Source: Cryptomeria japonica (taxonomy: Eukaryota > Streptophyta > Pinopsida > Cupressales > Cupressaceae). Taken from it: DNA of 64,000 bases. A model generated the notes under the pieces. The model did no database searches. It saw only the letters and a list, made by a program, of their open reading frames with translations, and was not told where the DNA came from. The position numbers and the translations under genes were made by a program. Positions 47,005 through 58,110 of the stretch are shown one piece after another. The stretch's first letter is position 1; the number at the start of each line of letters is the position of its first letter. Location of the stretch: contig NC_081409.1 of assembly GCF_030272615.1 (NCBI RefSeq), positions 202,844,449-202,908,448 on the forward strand. Reading direction: 5' to 3'.

Positions 47005-48679
47005 TGTTGGATTGTTGGCATTGACAAAACAGGTCAATCTAGAGAACCGATATATGTGCTAAGGTTTGTCATTGATTTCCAACACTTACTAGTGAAAACA
47101 CTAACTGGTGAAGTGGTATAGGCAGAGTGGTGTTTCTTTTCAGTAAGCAAAAGTGATGACTTACAATACATGGGAACAACATTGGTATTGAATGATCAAA
47201 GGTTAATTTAGGTCAAGGAAAGATAAATTAAGTCAACCAATCTATCATTTAGGAAGATCGGTCACTTTGGTGATGGTGAAGTCACAAAAGCTAACTCAGG
47301 CAAGAAAACTTGTTTATTCTAACAAACCAGTTTCTCATTGGTAAATAGGGGAAGAGACTTGGTGCTAGCACAACAAACCAACAATCAAACAGAAGTGCAG
47401 TGGCATACCGGTACACCAGTATGACAAAAGGAAGACAGTTGATCACCATAAATCTCATAGCGGTGATCGGTTATTTAGTTCCGGCGGCAAAGGATGAGTT
47501 GGTAAGCTTGTGTCTATGCCAAATCATATGTTGGTAAGGTCAAATTTTAGTTATCATGCAGTCAAGCATGATTACATGTAGATTTTTTGGTTTGCACTTA
47601 TTTGTCTGAACATGACTCAGACATTTCTATCTTTTGGAGATGCGGTGGCAGAATTGGATGGACACTTCACAAAATTGTTGTAAGGCACGCAGAGAAAGAG
47701 AGATATTTTAAATTTTAAATCCTCCAAAATCCATGATTGGTTTGATTGAGGGAATGCTTGAAGGTGTCGAGAAAAAGTGTATAAAGTGTTCTTGAAGTTC
47801 ATTCAGAAAGTTTTGATCGTGAAACTTGCAACAAGGAGAATTTTTTGAAGGTGATCCAGTGTGAAAAGCAAAGAGAGAGGAAGTGCTAAAAGGTATTATC
47901 ACAATAGAGTGTTTTTGAGGTAGATCGACTAAGTGTAGAGTCGAGAGATAGTGAACCGGTAGAGTGTAGAGCTGAAGATCAGAGGACTGACAGAGTGCAG
48001 AGCCAAAGGTTAGGGGACAAGTAGAGTGTAGAGCCGAAGGTTTGAGGAATGGTAGAGTGCAGGGTTGAGGGATAGGTGACTGTCTGAGTGAAGAGACAAA
48101 GGTGTAAGAAGGAAACTGGTGTTGTGTAAAAAAGACACAACCATTGTGTATTGAGTGTGATGCATATTGAGATTTGATAAATCTATCAGTAGCTAATTCA
48201 GTAGATCATCCATCTGTTGCTTTCTAACAACTACAACATAAATCCCTTAATCGAGTGGACTTTAAAATGTCCCTACTATAAAATCCCTTAACCGGGTGAC
48301 ATCTTAACTGATGTTCTGATTCCTCTAACTAAGCTACCTTTAATAGGTTAAATGCACTAACTGACCTTGTTCAAAATCCCTTAACCAGGTGGCACCTAAT
48401 AGTGTCTTTGTAAAATCCTAATATGGATGGCTCTTAATCGGGTGTACTCCAGAAGAGTACAAATTTTGTGAGTTCCTACTCACACCGTGGTTTTCTCTCT
48501 ATTGGGTTTCCAAAAGATAACTCCTTGGTGTCACTATCAACTTTTCATGCCTGCATATTTTTCTTCAATGATTAAGTATATTGTTGGATCTTAGATGAAT
48601 GTAGATTTAAGATAAAAGTTAAATTGTGAAAATTTGATTAAGTGTTGATTCACCCCTCTCCTCTCAGTTGGGACTAACA
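47005..48679 (+). repeat. G 5' LTR (1675 bp)
   Basis: Contains a 30-bp-scale array of gtgcagagccgaagg/gtagagtgcagag words (about 47930-48110), a CCTTAACCGGGTG array (48225-48450), a weakened TTTCC block and the terminal C-rich segment. The right arm of the terminal hairpin is partly deleted compared with the 3' copy. Confidence 0.85.
47930..48115 (+). repeat. Degenerate tandem array in G LTR
   Basis: Repeated phrases gtagagtgcagagccgaagg, with spacing of about 28-33 bp, about five copies. The same array recurs in the 3' LTR at about 54785-54965. Confidence 0.75.
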
Positions 48680-48693
48680 ATTGGTATCAGAGC
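48680..48693 (+). promoter_or_regulatory. Primer binding site of G
   Basis: attggtatcagagc, a perfect match to the copia Met-tRNA-type site. Confidence 0.9.
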
Positions 48694-48745
48694 ATCAGGT
48701 CCCTAGAATCAAAAGAAGCTTAACCGACTTAGGGAAAGATCAAAG

Positions 48746-49752
48746 ATGATGTGTAAGGAGGGTCCTAAGTTCTCTGAGGAGAACTACACCTTATGGTGTG
48801 GAAGAATGAAACTTTATCTAAGATCCCTAGGTGAACACTATTGGAATCATGTGATCACAAAGTACAATGAACCTTCACGGACTCTTACTCTGGTCCAAAT
48901 CAAGGAAAGGCAAGATAATACTATTGCTATGGATCTTATTGTTAGCACTCTTTGAGATAATGAATTTCCTGAGGTACAAGATTTGAAATCAGCCTTTTAG
49001 ATATGGAATAAGCCGAAGATAGTCTATGGGGGAGATCCCCATGTTCAAAAGGCCAAAGTAGACAACCTGAGAGGAAAATATGATGAGATAAGAATGCAGG
49101 AAAGTGAAAACATGGAGCAGTATAGTAAGAGGATAAAGGATGTAGTAAAATCCATTAAAAGTGTAGGAGGAAAGCTCGAGGAGGAGGACGTGGTTAGAAA
49201 AATCCTTAGAACTCTGCTACCACAATATGCCATAAGGGTCTCTGCTATCCAGGAACTCAGATTCTTGGGAATAGTCAATGTAACTCTTGACTCACTGATT
49301 GGTAAGTCGACTACTTCTGAATTGAGCAATTATGACAAAAACGTACCAAAGATTGATGCTTCTTTCAAATAATCCATGATGCATTCTCCAATGAGGAGAA
49401 GGAAAGAAACTGGTAGTAGCTCTACTACCAGAACTGGTCATTCTCATGAGAGTGCTAATCTCCTCTCTGAGGAACAGGAGCAAGATGAAATTGAAGCTCT
49501 AGTAGAAAGAAGATTGCTAAGAGGTAAAGGTAAATACAAAGGTAAACTACCCCTCAAGTGCTTCTCCTATAATAAGATAGGTCATATTACTTCAAGATGC
49601 CCTAACAATGATAGAGATAGGAAAGATAATTTCAGAAGTTACAGGGACAAGAGCAAGAAGGAATGTTATCTTGCAGAAGAAGGAGTCACTGATGAAGAAT
49701 CAGAGGGATTTGATGGAGATGGCATTGATTTTTTGGTATTCAAAGAGGAAAA
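48746..49752 (+). pseudogene. Element G gag
   Basis: MMCKEGPKFSEENYTLW, then capsid pieces with stops at 48954 and near 48998; NLRGKYDEIRMQESENMEQY and LLPQYAIRVSAIQELRF follow. A stop at 49370 precedes the C-terminal part (EIEALVERRLLRGKGKYKG) and zinc knuckle CFSYNKIGHITSRC, whose second Cys is Tyr. It is cut after FKEE by J. Confidence 0.9.
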
Positions 49753-50216
49753 TGTTGGTATTTTGGTATGGTTTTGTCATTGATGTCAACACCTACTAAA
49801 ACACTAGCACTTTGAGATCCAACAGCATTCACCGACAAGCAACTATTGCATAGTTACTGGTATATGGTTCACTGGCAGGATATAATGATCATAGGCACTT
49901 GGAATGATATGGAAGACACTTGGTAATATCGAAGACATCGTGTGGACATCTTATCTTAATTAATTAATCATTGGTATATTCATATTTGTATATTTTCTTT
50001 TACCGGCAAATAGGTCCAGGGTTATCTAGGGTTACACCGATAGGTTTATCTTTTCCAGATCAGCATGGCATGCTATGGAGATGATTAATTGTTGTTGTAA
50101 ATGCATTAAGCCGACATGTTAAATCGGTTATTGAATCGGATATTATATTGTTTGTAAAATGTTTTTATTGTAATATCTTGTAGAGATGACCTACTAAAAT
50201 TGGTCTTAGGTTATGG

Positions 50217-50224
50217 TATAAATA
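50217..50224 (+). promoter_or_regulatory. Candidate TATA box of LTR J
   Basis: tataaata about 465 bp into the LTR. Similar tataagg words occur at the corresponding place in LTRs A (15087) and B (20214). Prediction by motif only. Confidence 0.4.
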
Positions 50225-50762
50225 TAAGATCTTATTTGCAAGATCAAGTGTGGAATGCGAAAAAGAATTGTGTGAAGGTATATGCGAGATTAAGTAGTGC
50301 AATACATGTAGACATCATTTGAAGGTGAAGCTAGGTTTTTGTGAAAGCATATTAGCATTACATCGGTACTGAATCCAGCATATGAAGATGCTATTTTGTG
50401 CAGTACATTCTTATTGGATTTAACCATCCAACTATACTCTATGTGACTCCCATTTTGTGATTGAGCAGTGAGCTCTAGGCTGTTGGCCTTTCTGCATGTG
50501 CAGACCCCATTTATGTACACTTACTATCTACAGTAGTATCATCTGATTGTGGGTAAGGTTTCCCACCGTGGTTTTTCCCCTTACAGGGTTTCCACGTACA
50601 AATATTGGTGTCATGTGTTGTGAATGACTTTGTGTTTATGTTTCATGCATTAATCTTTATCGGTATAGCAATTAACTGTTAAAACTGTCTACTGACATAC
50701 TTAATTGGTTTACCGGTATTAAGTATTAAGTTGCTTAAGTTGTTTTTGGTTTGAATTTATTT

Positions 50763-50793
50763 GACAACTGATTCACCCCCTCTCTCAGTTGTC
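50763..50793 (+). other. Terminal C-loop hairpin of LTR J
   Basis: Nine-base perfect arms GACAACTGA (50763-50771) and TCAGTTGTC (50785-50793), with loop TTCACCCCCTCTC. Strongest example of the shared hairpin. Confidence 0.8.
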
Positions 50794-50812
50794 TCTGGGA
50801 CCTAACAGACAA

Positions 50813-51312
50813 CTCAAAGGAAGGAGATATAGCATTGATTTCTAGCACAAACCGGTGTGGAGAATGGGTGATTGATAGTGGTTGCACTCACCATATGACC
50901 AGTGACAAAAAAAAAATTCTCAGCATGGAAGATTGCAATGGAGGAACAATGAGGTTCGGAAATGATGCCCCATGTGCAATATGAGGTAAGGGGTCTATAG
51001 CCTTGAATGATAAGACAAATTGTGATGATGTCTATTGGGTAGAAGGATTAAAGTATAGTTTGTCAATTGTTGCACAATTTAACAATAAGGGATACCGGTT
51101 AGAGTTCAATGAAGGAATATATAAAATAAATGACAAATTTGGAAGTTTGATTGCAACCAGTAAACAGTCAAGAGGCAATTTATTTCATCTAGGCACCACC
51201 GTAGGTAATTGTCTAGTGGCTAAGGTAGAAGACAGCTGGTTGTGGCACAAAATATTGTGTCATGTTAATTTTGATTCAATAAGGCAAAATCTATCAGAGG
51301 TATGCTTGACAT
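50813..51312 (+). pseudogene. Element G protease and GAG-pre-integrase
   Basis: GEWVIDSGCTHHMTSDKK (active site kept), TMRFGNDAPCAI then a stop, GLKYSLSIVAQFNNKGY, and EDSWLWHKILCHVNFDSI of the HHCC region, ending in stops near 51312. Confidence 0.85.
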
Positions 51313-51314
51313 AG

Positions 51315-52080
51315 TAAAACCTGAAAAATGCTATGTGCAAGGAATGTCAACTACGAAAGTTGGTTGGGTCTACTTTCAGCAGCAAAAATTTCTCATCTGA
51401 AAGTGTGCTGGATTTAGTTTACACACACTTGTGTGCTCCCATGAGTACCAAGAGTTTCTATGGTGACTGGTATTTTATGTTATTTGTGGATGGCTTCTCA
51501 AGAATTATGTGGGTTGTATTCTTGAGGGAAAAATCTGAAGCCTTTCACATGTTTAGGTGTATAAGGTTCAAGTAGAAAGAGGAACCGGTAAGAATTTGAA
51601 GTGCCTGAGATAAGATAGAGGAGGAGAGTTCACCTCTCAAGATTTTATGAACTACTGCGAGGAACACGGAATCATGAGACAAATATTTTCACCTAGAACA
51701 CCTCAGCAGAATGGAGTTGCTAAAAGAAGAAACAAAACTCTTATTGATTGTGCAAGGACTCTAATGATACATAAGAACATCCCACATATCTTTTGGAGAG
51801 AAGCAATAAGCATTGTTGTATACACTTTGAACCAGATATAGGTAAATAAGGGGACAAACAAAACCCCCTATGAATTATGGAGTGGATACTCACCTAATGT
51901 ATGTTATTTCAAAGTATTTGGGAGTAGGTGATATATCAAAAGGGACGAGTACACTTGAAAATTTGACCCTGAGAATGATGAAGGAACCTTCTTAGGTTAC
52001 TCAAAAAAGAGCAAGGCATACTGGTGTTTAAACAAAATAATCGGTAATATTTTAGAAAGTGTGAATGTCAAAGTAGATTA
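51315..52080 (+). pseudogene. Element G integrase
   Basis: CKECQLRK, then the core: first Asp changed to His (VYTHLCAPM), second Asp kept after a stop (DRGGEF), Glu changed to Lys (NGVAKRRNK). Frameshift near 51575. IFWREAISIVVYTLNQI and a broken FGSR follow. The active site is destroyed. Confidence 0.9.
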
Positions 52081-52440
52081 GTACTATGAGAAAAATGAAC
52101 AGGACAGTAAGAGTGAGTTGGAGGACTATAAAGAGTTTGAGTACAATGTATCGGTGGAACCTACTGAAGAAGATCCTATTGAAGTGGCTAATGAAGAAGC
52201 CTGTGAAGTAGAACCAGTACAACCGGTAGAAGAAGCTCTGAGGAGTGAACTGGTATTGGCTAAATATGTTAGAAATAATCACTCTGCAAAAAACATCATC
52301 GATGACAAGGATGCAGGAGTTCTAACCAGAAGAAGAGAAAGAGATAATGGGTGTATGCTCTCAATTTTGAGCCCAAAATAGAAAAGGAGGCTCTTAAATA
52401 TGATGACTAGGTCAAAGCCATGGAAGAAGAACTGGAAAAA
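52081..52440 (+). pseudogene. Element G acidic linker
   Basis: Glu/Val-rich stretch (VEPTEEDPIEVANEE), then DAGVLTRRRERDNGCML, the usual lead-in to RT. Confidence 0.7.
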
Positions 52441-53823
52441 ATAGAGAAAAATTATACATGGACTCTAGTGCCCAGACCGGAAAATAAAAATGTAATTGGC
52501 ACCAAGTGAGTGTTTAGAAGTAAGATGGATGAAATCGGTAAGGTGATTTGGACTATGGAGAAACCTTTGCATTTATAGCTAGGCTGGAAGGGGTCAGAAT
52601 TTTGGTGGCCTATGCTTCTTATAAAAAGTTTAAAGTTTACCAAATGGATGTCAAATATGCAATCTTAAATGGGGTATTAGAAGAATAAGTATACATAGAA
52701 CAACCGGAAGGGTTTGTATCTAAAGATGGGAGGAGTATGGTATGCAAGTTGCAGAAGGCTCTGTATGGGCTGAAACAAGCACCAAGAGCTTGGTATGAGA
52801 GGTTACACTCATATCTGCTAAGCATAGAGTTCAAAAGAACCAGTGATAACAATAACCTGTATCTGAAGAATGGAGATGAAGGAAAACCTAATTGTTGAGA
52901 TCTTTGTAGATGGCATCATATTTGGGGGAGATGATGAGATGAGAAGAAGCTTTACAGAACAAATGCAGCAAGAATTTGAGATGTCAATGATTGGCGAGAT
53001 AAAGTTCTTTATTGGCTTGCAAGTCTCTCAATTAAAGAATGACATCTTCATCAGTCAGACTAAGTACATAAGAGAAATTCTGAAAACTTTTGGAATGGAA
53101 GATTACAAACCTATTGGAACTCCAATGGTTATAGGTTGCAAACTATCTAAACATGATGAGGCTAAAGAAGTAAATGAGACACTTTACCGGTCCATGATCG
53201 GTAAGTTACAGTATGCAGTCCATAGCAAACTGGACATAGCACAAGCTATTGGCTTGGTTGCCAGATTTTCTGCAAACCCGAAAGAGACTCACATGATGGC
53301 AGTCAAAAGAATATTTAGATACCTAAAGGGGACTGATGAGTATGGTGTCTGGTATCCACACAAGGGAGACTTCATTTTAAGTGTCTTCACTGATTCAAAT
53401 TGGGCTGGAAAAATTGATGACAAGAAGAGCACCAATGGAGGTGCATTCTTTCTCGAAGACAAGATTGTATCTTGGAGAAGTAAGAAACAAAACTGTATTT
53501 CTGAATCCACAGTTGAAGCTGAGTATGTAGCTACTACAATCAACTACACACAAATAGTTGGGATCAAGCAACTACTAGAAGGAATACAAGAAAAAGTGGT
53601 TGGACCGGTAGTGATTCATTGTGATAATACCAGTGCCACTGACATATCCAATAACCTGATGATGCACTCCAAAATGAAGCATATAGCCATCAAATATCAC
53701 TATCTAAGGGAACAAGTTCAAGAAAAGAGCAGGTGAGTGATATCTTCACCAAGCCACTATAGAAGGACACCTTTAACTATATCAGAGGTAAGTTGGGGGT
53801 TATGCCCCTCCATTTAGTAAAGT
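52441..53823 (+). pseudogene. Element G reverse transcriptase and RNase H
   Basis: IEKNYTWTLVPRPENKNVIGTK, then a deletion of roughly 20 codons where the ARLVCKGY motif should be. [41 protein letters not shown] follow. The open frame 52870-53736 carries the catalytic motif changed to FVDGIIFGG, FFIGLQVSQ, FTDSNWAGKIDD, HCDNTSATDISNN and HIAIKYHYLREQ, followed by frame-shifted DIFTKPL and MPLHLVK. Non-functional. Confidence 0.9.
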
Positions 53824-53839
53824 AAGCAAACAGGGTTCT

Positions 53840-54733
53840 TGGTGCAGGAGCACCTAACACAAAAGCACAAAAGGAATCTATAAGAGGATAAAGATAAATT
53901 CATAAGTATATTCAATTACATTTTCATTTGTAATGTCATTTTGAGTCAATATGAATCAATATGTAAGGCTAAAAGAGCCCATTGTAATGAGTTTTCCAAG
54001 TTGTCCTAATAAGGTCTTGAATTAGTCATTTGGTAAAATTTGTATAAAATATCCTTGGAGGGATAAAATGGTGACAAAAATACATTATTATTCCATCCTA
54101 ATATGTTTTGAAGGTTATTTTTAAGGTTTAAAGTCATTTGAGTCAAAAGTTGTAAAAGTTGTAAAATGCAACTTTTCAAAAGTTGTAAGAAGACCAAAAT
54201 GGGAAGTTGGGTAGTTGTAACTTCCATGTGAAGAGTAAAAGGCTATAAAACCTCTATAATGGTCATTCATAAGGGGATGTAAAAGTTGGAGAAGAAATTG
54301 GAAAGCATTGGAAACATTCTGGTATCATATTTTCATTGTTTTCAATCTCTTGTTTTGTGATCTTGGAAGTTTTCCCTCTTGTTTCTAGGCCTGGTATGGC
54401 CATGTACAGCCTCGAAACAAGTGTATTTATATCATGATAGTGTAGTATATTTAATAATCTTTCCATTTCTTTTGGTTTGAGTTGATTTCATGCATTTTTG
54501 AGAAAGTTATGAGAGTTTTGGTGAAAACTGTTTTGAACTACCCAAAACCCTGATTCACGACGACCAATTTTAGAAAAATAATCATAACTTTGGATTTAAT
54601 TGTTGGATCTATCTATAATTTTAAGGAAAGCTTTAAAACTACCGTTTATATAATCTGATTGGAGAGATTGTCTGGGTGATTAATATTTTAAGAGTTATTA
54701 ATAACTGTTCATGACTGTAATTTCATGACCAGA
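53840..54733 (+). other. Foreign segment replacing the start of G's 3' LTR
   Basis: About 890 bp of AT-rich sequence unlike the G 5' LTR. It starts TGGTGCAGGAGCACC, the same 15 bases that begin the minus-strand solo LTR at 16134-18188, after which the two differ. It replaces the G polypurine tract and the first ~875 bp of the 3' LTR. It is probably an inserted LTR with an associated deletion; the right boundary and a target duplication could not be fixed. Confidence 0.55.
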
Positions 54734-55544
54734 ATAGAGTAAGTGCTAAAAGGTAATAGCACAGTAGAGTGTGTTTGAGGTAGATCAACTAAGTGCAGAG
54801 TCGAGAGATAGTGAATCGATAGAGTGCAGAGCCAAATATTAGAGGACCAATAGAGTGTAGAGCCAAATATCAGAGGATAAGAAGAGTGCAAAGCCAAAGG
54901 TCTGAGGATCGGTAGAGTGCAGGACAGAGGGATAGGTGACCGGCTGAGTGAAGAGCCAAAGGTGTAAGAAGAAAACTGGTGTTGTGTAGAGAAGACACAA
55001 CTGGTGTGTATTAAGTGTGATGCATATTGAGATCTAATCAAGCTATCGGTAGCTAATTCAGTAGATCATCCATATGTTGCTTTCTAACAACTGTAACATA
55101 AATCCCTTAACTAGGTGGACTTTAATAGGTCCCTATTGTAAAATCCCTTACCCGAGTGACATCTTAACTGATGTTCTAAGTCCTCTAACTAGGCTACCTT
55201 TAACAGGGTGAAGGCACTAACCGACCTTGTTCAAAATCTCTTAATTAGGTGGCACCTAACAGGGTCTTTGTAATCTCCTAATAGGGATGGTCTTAACTGG
55301 GCGTACTTGAGAAGAGTGCAAATTTTGTGAGTTCCTACTCACACTGTGGTTTTCTCCCTATTGGGTTTCTATGAGATAACTTCTTGGTGTCACTATCAAC
55401 TTTTCATGCTTGCATATTTTATTTCAATGATTAAGTATATTGTTGGATCTTAGATGAATGTAGATTTAAGATAAAAGTTAAATTGTGAAAAATTGATTAA
55501 GTGTTGATTCACCCATCCCCTCTCAACACCAATTGGGACTAACA
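54734..55544 (+). repeat. G 3' LTR, truncated (last ~810 bp)
   Basis: Matches 47880-48679 of the 5' LTR: gtgctaaaagg start, gagtgcagagcc array, CCTAACAGGG array, C-rich hairpin (GTGTTGA 55501-55507 with TCAACAC 55523-55529) and ..GGGACTAACA end. Confidence 0.9.
55501..55529 (+). other. Terminal C-loop hairpin of G 3' LTR
   Basis: Seven-base perfect arms GTGTTGA and TCAACAC with loop TTCACCCATCCCCTC. In the 5' LTR the right arm is interrupted by a short deletion. Confidence 0.7.
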
Positions 55545-55549
55545 CTCTT

Positions 55550-55579
55550 TGTATTAACCAGGTCCTCATTGTATTGATA
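55550..55579 (+). repeat. E 3' LTR, last 30 bp
   Basis: tgtattaaccaggtcctcat then tgtattgata completes the E LTR after G (the 5' copy ends TGTATTAACA). The final ..CA is mutated to ..TA. Confidence 0.8.
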
Positions 55580-55584
55580 AATTG

Positions 55585-55838
55585 CACTAGTTGAACTATT
55601 TTGCAAGATATTTTAGTTATAGACCTCCCTTCTTTCTTTCTCATCTACTTATCCACAAATTTCATAGCCAAAATAGGTGGGTACTTGTCCATAGATTGGT
55701 CCCATATTATATTTAGGAATAGATATGGCACAAAGGTTTTCATTAAAGAAGATCATATTGCTAATGATCATATAGAACCCTATACTTTTAGTCCTCTAAA
55801 CATGAATTGTACTTTACATAATGAAGAGGAGGGTATCT
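55585..55838 (+). pseudogene. gypsy H protease region, C-terminal part
   Basis: Continues the frame of 14009: TILQDILVIDLPSFF, LSTNFIAKIGGYLSIDWSH and IIFRNRYGTKVFIKED. The DLPP..LSR....GGYL pattern is typical of plant gypsy elements between protease and the next domain. One stop lies near the junction. Confidence 0.8.
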
Positions 55839-55860
55839 AATCCATGATCCTACTTCTCTC

Positions 55861-56280
55861 TTGGAGGAGGTCCTTGATTTCTTATTGGATGAGTGGTATA
55901 ATGCCTTTCAATTTGATCCAATCACTAAAGTTGAAGCAACAAGCCTTGGCACTTATTACATTCATAAGAAGAATACTCCAATTCCAAATATCAACAAAGC
56001 ACAAGAAGGATTGAATGGATTGTGGAGCATGTTTTCTGATGGTTCAAGAAGAAAACATGTTATGGGCGTTGGTGTAAATCTTATTTCTACCAATGGGGAG
56101 AAATATTATTTTTCATTTTGACTTCATTTCAATTGTACTAACAATTTTGTTGAGTATGAACCTTTAATTCAGGGTCTCCAAATGGAACAAAGTAAAAATA
56201 TCAAACCTCTAATGGTCTTTGGAGATAGTGATCTACTTGTTAATCATATTATATCTTAAAGTATAACAAAAAACAACCTT
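55861..56280 (+). pseudogene. gypsy H RNase H located upstream of RT, first part
   Basis: GLNGLWSMFSDGSRRKHVMGVG (catalytic Asp in SDGS), VNLISTNGEKYYFSF, stop, CTNNFVEYEPLIQGLQ (Glu) and VFGDSDLLVNHI (Asp). Pattern and spacing fit an RNase H of the archaeal-like type used as an extra domain in plant gypsy elements. It is cut after ctcaa (56281-56285) by an E-family solo LTR. Confidence 0.75.
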
Positions 56281-56285
56281 CTCAA

Positions 56286-57983
56286 TATTAATTCTATGAG
56301 GATCCGGTTAATACTGAGAGGGGGGTGAATCAATATTAATAGTAATTAAAACTTTTTAACTTCAAATAAAACTTATATCAGATCTAAAATCATTTACCAA
56401 TTATCTGAACTTCTTTTATCAGATCTAATAACCTCTTTATAAGATTTGCTAACACATTGATCAGATCATTTACCACATCTATCAATTCTTTCACCACTTA
56501 AGCAATCATATAAATTTGATCATTTGTCAACTCATTAACCTTGTATATTAGATCAAACACTTTTTCTACCAACTCTTATAAGTACCAGTAACCTTTGATA
56601 AACCTCTGATAAAATATCATAACCGGTGTACTTAGAAATAGTGCATGAAATGAAACATAAACAAGAACATCACATGAAAAACATTCCACACAAGAACAAC
56701 ACAATTTTTTGATATGGAAACCCAAAATAGGGAAAAACCATAGTGGGAGTTAGTACCCAATAGAGTTTTACTCTTTTAAAGTATGCCCTATTAGGAGCTT
56801 ACAATACACCCTATTAGGAGAAAACCCTGTGAGGAGTTACCCTGTTAAGGGATTTACCTAGCAGCTTGGTTAGGAGCTTGATGATTTGTTAGGATCAACC
56901 TCGTGAGAGGATTTACCACTCTTTTTGAGAGCTTCCCTATTAGGGGACTTAAATGTTTTAAGGTCTATTAGGACCTACCCGGTTAAGGGATTTAACCTGT
57001 TGCAACTGTTAGGGAGCAACAGTGAAAAAGTGATCTATTACTTGCATTTCTCAACTTGCTAGATCAGATCCAGTTATGCTCAACACTCTGTAACTCTCAG
57101 AAACATCTCAATATTCTCTTGGATGGCTCAACACATTCTTCTAATACCACCAAGACCATAAACATCAATTGTGTCAACATAAATAATACTTTCCACTAGG
57201 TCAGCCACTAAACCCTAGATTACATCATGAATTACAATACAAGTCATCAAAAATCATATCTGATCAACATCTAGATCATTACAATAAAATTACAATACAA
57301 TATCAAGAATTGATTGATCATAACACATCACAAAGATCTCAATCTGCAACAAAGTCAAAACCTCAAAACACTCTCCAAAGCGATTCACTGTTTCTCAAGA
57401 AATTCTTCCTTAATTCATGCCAAAACTATAATTAAATCATTCACGCAAATTGTGTCATGTTACCACCAACATGTAGACTCATCGTCGATCACTGCCATAT
57501 CAAAAATATTTATCAATTTGATGATTTCTTCACCAGTCCTTAAACCCTACTAAAACCCTAGAAAAACTTCATCAAGAATTTAAAACAAGTCTTCCGGTAA
57601 TCATCACAAGTTGCGGTTCCGGTCACATACTCAATTCTATGATACAAGATCACATTCCAAACCGCAAATCACCAACCATCGTCGATCACCCAATCCAACC
57701 AAAACATCTCTCCTTTACTAGTTAAAGTCCTAATTCATAGTCTTCTATTCTTTGCTGGTAAACAATGTCTCTGGTAAACCAAATCACTTAGATGACAAAC
57801 CAAAACATTAGGAACATCAGTGATCGTCATTTGATATCAGTTAACATCAATTATCATCAGTTGCCATCAATGACAACACAAATAACTAATCATGTCATCT
57901 AACCATAAAATCCTTCATCACAAATCTCTACTAGTTCAGTCATCATCACCTCATCTGCATCAGTTATGCCAATCATGCCAACA
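56286..57983 (-). mobile_element. Solo LTR of the E family (1698 bp, minus)
   Basis: Perfect target duplication CTCAA (56281-56285 and 57984-57988); removal restores the H RNase H frame. On the minus strand it starts TGTTGGCATGATTGGCATAA like E and ends near the GGATCC word. It carries the same arrays and a terminal hairpin (56308-56339). The end has diverged from ..AACA. Confidence 0.9.
56308..56339 (-). other. Terminal C-loop hairpin of the E-family solo LTR
   Basis: Arms TTAATACTGA (56308-56317) and TCAATATTAA (56330-56339) pair over ten bases with one G-T pair. Confidence 0.7.
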
Positions 57984-58110
57984 CTCAAGTCATATAAACA
58001 TCAAGTTTGGGACTCGATTGAAGGATTTGAGGCCTTCTACATTCAATGTATTCCTAGAAGCCAAAACAAACATGTCCGTTGACTTGTAGCAGTTGGTACA
58101 CAATATGACA
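57984..58110 (+). pseudogene. gypsy H RNase H, last part
   Basis: Continues YKHQVWDSIEGFEAFYIQC and IPRSQNKHVR, then a stop and LVAVGTQYDIP. The IPR..N..AD motif has lost its final Asp. Confidence 0.75.

Larger units (their letters stand above)
49753..50807 (+). mobile_element. Solo copia LTR J (1055 bp)
   Basis: TGTTGGTATTTTGG to ..GACCTAACA, flanked by gaaaa (49748-49752) and gacaa (50808-50812), four of five alike; G's frame (FKE then DNSKEGD) resumes. A TATAAATA box at 50217-50224, the GTGG..CCAC block at 50568-50595 and the terminal hairpin at 50763-50793 are all present. It is a compact LTR, useful as the minimal form of the family. Confidence 0.85.
47005..55544 (+). mobile_element. 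Ty1/copia element G with nested solo LTR J
   Basis: Perfect 5-bp duplication CTCTT (47000-47004 and 55545-55549) in the E 3' LTR. The 5' LTR is 1675 bp (TGTTGGATTGTTGGC to ..GGACTAACA); only the last 810 bp of the 3' LTR remain, the rest being replaced by foreign sequence (53840-54733). Gag-pol is present but badly broken: integrase Asp to His and Glu to Lys, RT FVDG instead of FVDD. Confidence 0.9.
14010..55579 (+). mobile_element. Ty1/copia element E with nested A and G
   Basis: E has two LTRs of about 1.66-1.70 kb, a Met-tRNA-type primer site, gag-pol and a polypurine tract. It inserted in the H protease; the flanks are gcttg (14005-14009) and aattg (55580-55584), three of five bases alike, and removing E restores the H frame. 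Its 5' LTR is interrupted by A and its 3' LTR by G. E's own DNA is thus 14010-14580, 39616-47004 and 55550-55579, roughly 8 kb. RT keeps VDD and the integrase keeps D, D, E, but stops and frameshifts break the polyprotein. Confidence 0.85.
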
